Shown: piece after piece, positions 5,718 to 6,277 of the stretch
How positions within the stretch are numbered: the first letter of the stretch is position 1
Layout of the letters: the number at the start of each line of letters is the position of its first letter
Origin: Acidisphaera sp035272265
GTDB taxonomy: Bacteria; Pseudomonadota; Alphaproteobacteria; Acetobacterales; Acetobacteraceae
Reading direction: 5' to 3'
DNA length: 6,277 nucleotides
Assembly (NCBI GenBank): GCA_035272265.1
Contig: DATEQV010000111.1
Coordinates: 1-6,277, forward strand
The notes under the pieces: generated by a model
Seen by the model: the letters and a program-made list of their open reading frames with translations, nothing else
Told to the model about the DNA's origin: nothing
Databases searched by the model: none
Made by a program: the position numbers and the translations under genes

Positions 5718-5758
5718 GCGCTCGTGCGAGCGCCAGGGGGCGGTTGCGCAGGCGCAAC
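5718..5758. repeat. Two adjacent perfect short palindromes
   Basis: GCGCTCG-TG-CGAGCGC (5718-5733) and GTTGCGC-AG-GCGCAAC (5743-5758) each have 7-bp perfect arms with a 2-nt centre, separated by nine bases. They lie between convergent genes, downstream of the 5655-5694 hairpin. They may help bidirectional termination or be sites for a dimeric protein. Confidence 0.45.
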
Positions 5759-5881
5759 GCGCCCAACGTGACCTCGACCAGCTCGGCACACCCAACCGCC
5801 TAGATGGGGACGTCCGTTTAGTCCCTTACGGGCCAACTCTTCTCGCTTGCTGCGTTGAATCGCACCGTCCGCTAAATCCCA

Positions 5882-6277
5882 TCAAATCATAGCCGGAACG
5901 ACAACCGCCTCGGTGATCCGTTCCGCCGCTGCGATCGCGGCACGTCCGGCCTTGGTGAGGTAGTAGCGGTAAGTTCCGGTGACGCGTTTGATGACCCCGA
6001 GGTCGAGCAGCCGGCGCAGTTGTCGCGACAATCGGGTTGGCGAGAGTATGCCGAGGTCCGGCAACAGGTCGCTCCGGCGAACGCCGGCGATGTTGACCCT
6101 CGTGTTCTGCAAGGCGTGCAGCAGGGCGTTGTCTAAAGGAGCGAAGAAGTTGATCCCCTGCACCGTCTTGCCGTCCACCTCGCGTGGCTTGGACAGGCGC
6201 CCCAGCGCGCGGATCCCGGCGGAGAAGTCGTCCAACGCGGACAGGTGGGCGATATAGCGCCGGTTGCAGCCAAGCAG
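5882..6277 (-). CDS. C-terminal part of a conserved protein with a winged-helix domain (5' end outside window)
   Basis: The frame is open from the right edge to the TGA at 5882-5884, giving the last 131 residues of a longer protein. It begins LLGCNRRYIAHLSALDDFSA, so the TTG at 6235 is not the real start. The segment VQGINFFAPLDNALLHALQ, then GVRRSDLLPDLGILSPTRLS, then RQLRRLLDLGVIKRVTGTYR and YYLTKAGRAAI reads as a winged helix: a recognition helix (SPTRLSRQLRRLLDLG) followed by a beta-hairpin wing (VIKRVTGTYRYYLT). I recall a widespread family of bacterial hypothetical proteins with the same CNRRY...DDPTAG...FNLF...SGF...RLRxHGLI...YYLT layout, often several hundred residues long. Their function is unknown to me, and DNA binding is inferred from the fold. 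It is convergent with the exported-protein gene, with 240 bp between the stops. Confidence 0.75.
   Translation of the reverse strand: MLGCNRRYIAHLSALDDFSAGIRALGRLSKPREVDGKTVQGINFFAPLDNALLHALQNTRVNIAGVRRSDLLPDLGILSPTRLSRQLRRLLDLGVIKRVTGTYRYYLTKAGRAAIAAAERITEAVVVPAMI

Noticed and set aside
5494..5892. Plus-strand 132-aa frame overlapping the exported-protein gene
   Set aside because: It is out of frame with the signal-peptide gene and runs through the hairpin region; no motif and no good start.

Overview
The window is GC-rich bacterial DNA whose genes use G/C-ending codons and frequent GTG starts. Together with the gene families present, this suggests an alphaproteobacterium. A sphingomonad is my best guess, mainly from the style of the degenerate intergenic repeats, and it is not proven. 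No rRNA, tRNA, CRISPR array or intact insertion sequence was seen.

Layout. Positions 1-370 hold a doubtful arginine-rich, coiled-coil reading frame that is open to the left edge. Positions 371-986 are mostly non-coding. They contain one possible 54-residue single-pass membrane protein (437-601) and three degenerate copies of a 15-bp motif, two of them inverted. The core of the window is a three-gene cluster on the minus strand, read right to left: a GYD-domain protein (5027 to 4608), a 1040-residue zinc-ribbon / class III nucleotidyl cyclase / STAND-type ATPase / TPR protein (4555 to 1433), and a small tyrosine-phosphatase-like protein (1436 to 987). The last two genes overlap by four bases (GTGA), so they are probably translationally coupled.

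A 335-bp divergent intergenic region (5028-5362) separates this cluster from a plus-strand gene for a 92-residue exported protein (5363-5641). The region carries a tandem 15-bp repeat, an operator-like inverted repeat and a 16-bp palindrome of CRP type (TGTGA-N6-TCACT). Downstream of the exported protein is an 11-bp perfect inverted repeat followed by two short perfect palindromes. These face the convergent 3' end of a conserved winged-helix protein that runs off the right edge (5882-6277).

How the genes may work together (inference): the cyclase/STAND/TPR protein looks like a large signal-integration protein, and the coupled phosphatase-like protein may act in the same pathway. The cyclase keeps both metal-binding aspartates but lacks the usual base-selecting residues and transition-state Asn, so its product, or whether it makes one, is uncertain. 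A CRP-like site beside the divergent exported protein gives a testable, unproven link between cyclic-nucleotide signalling and that gene.
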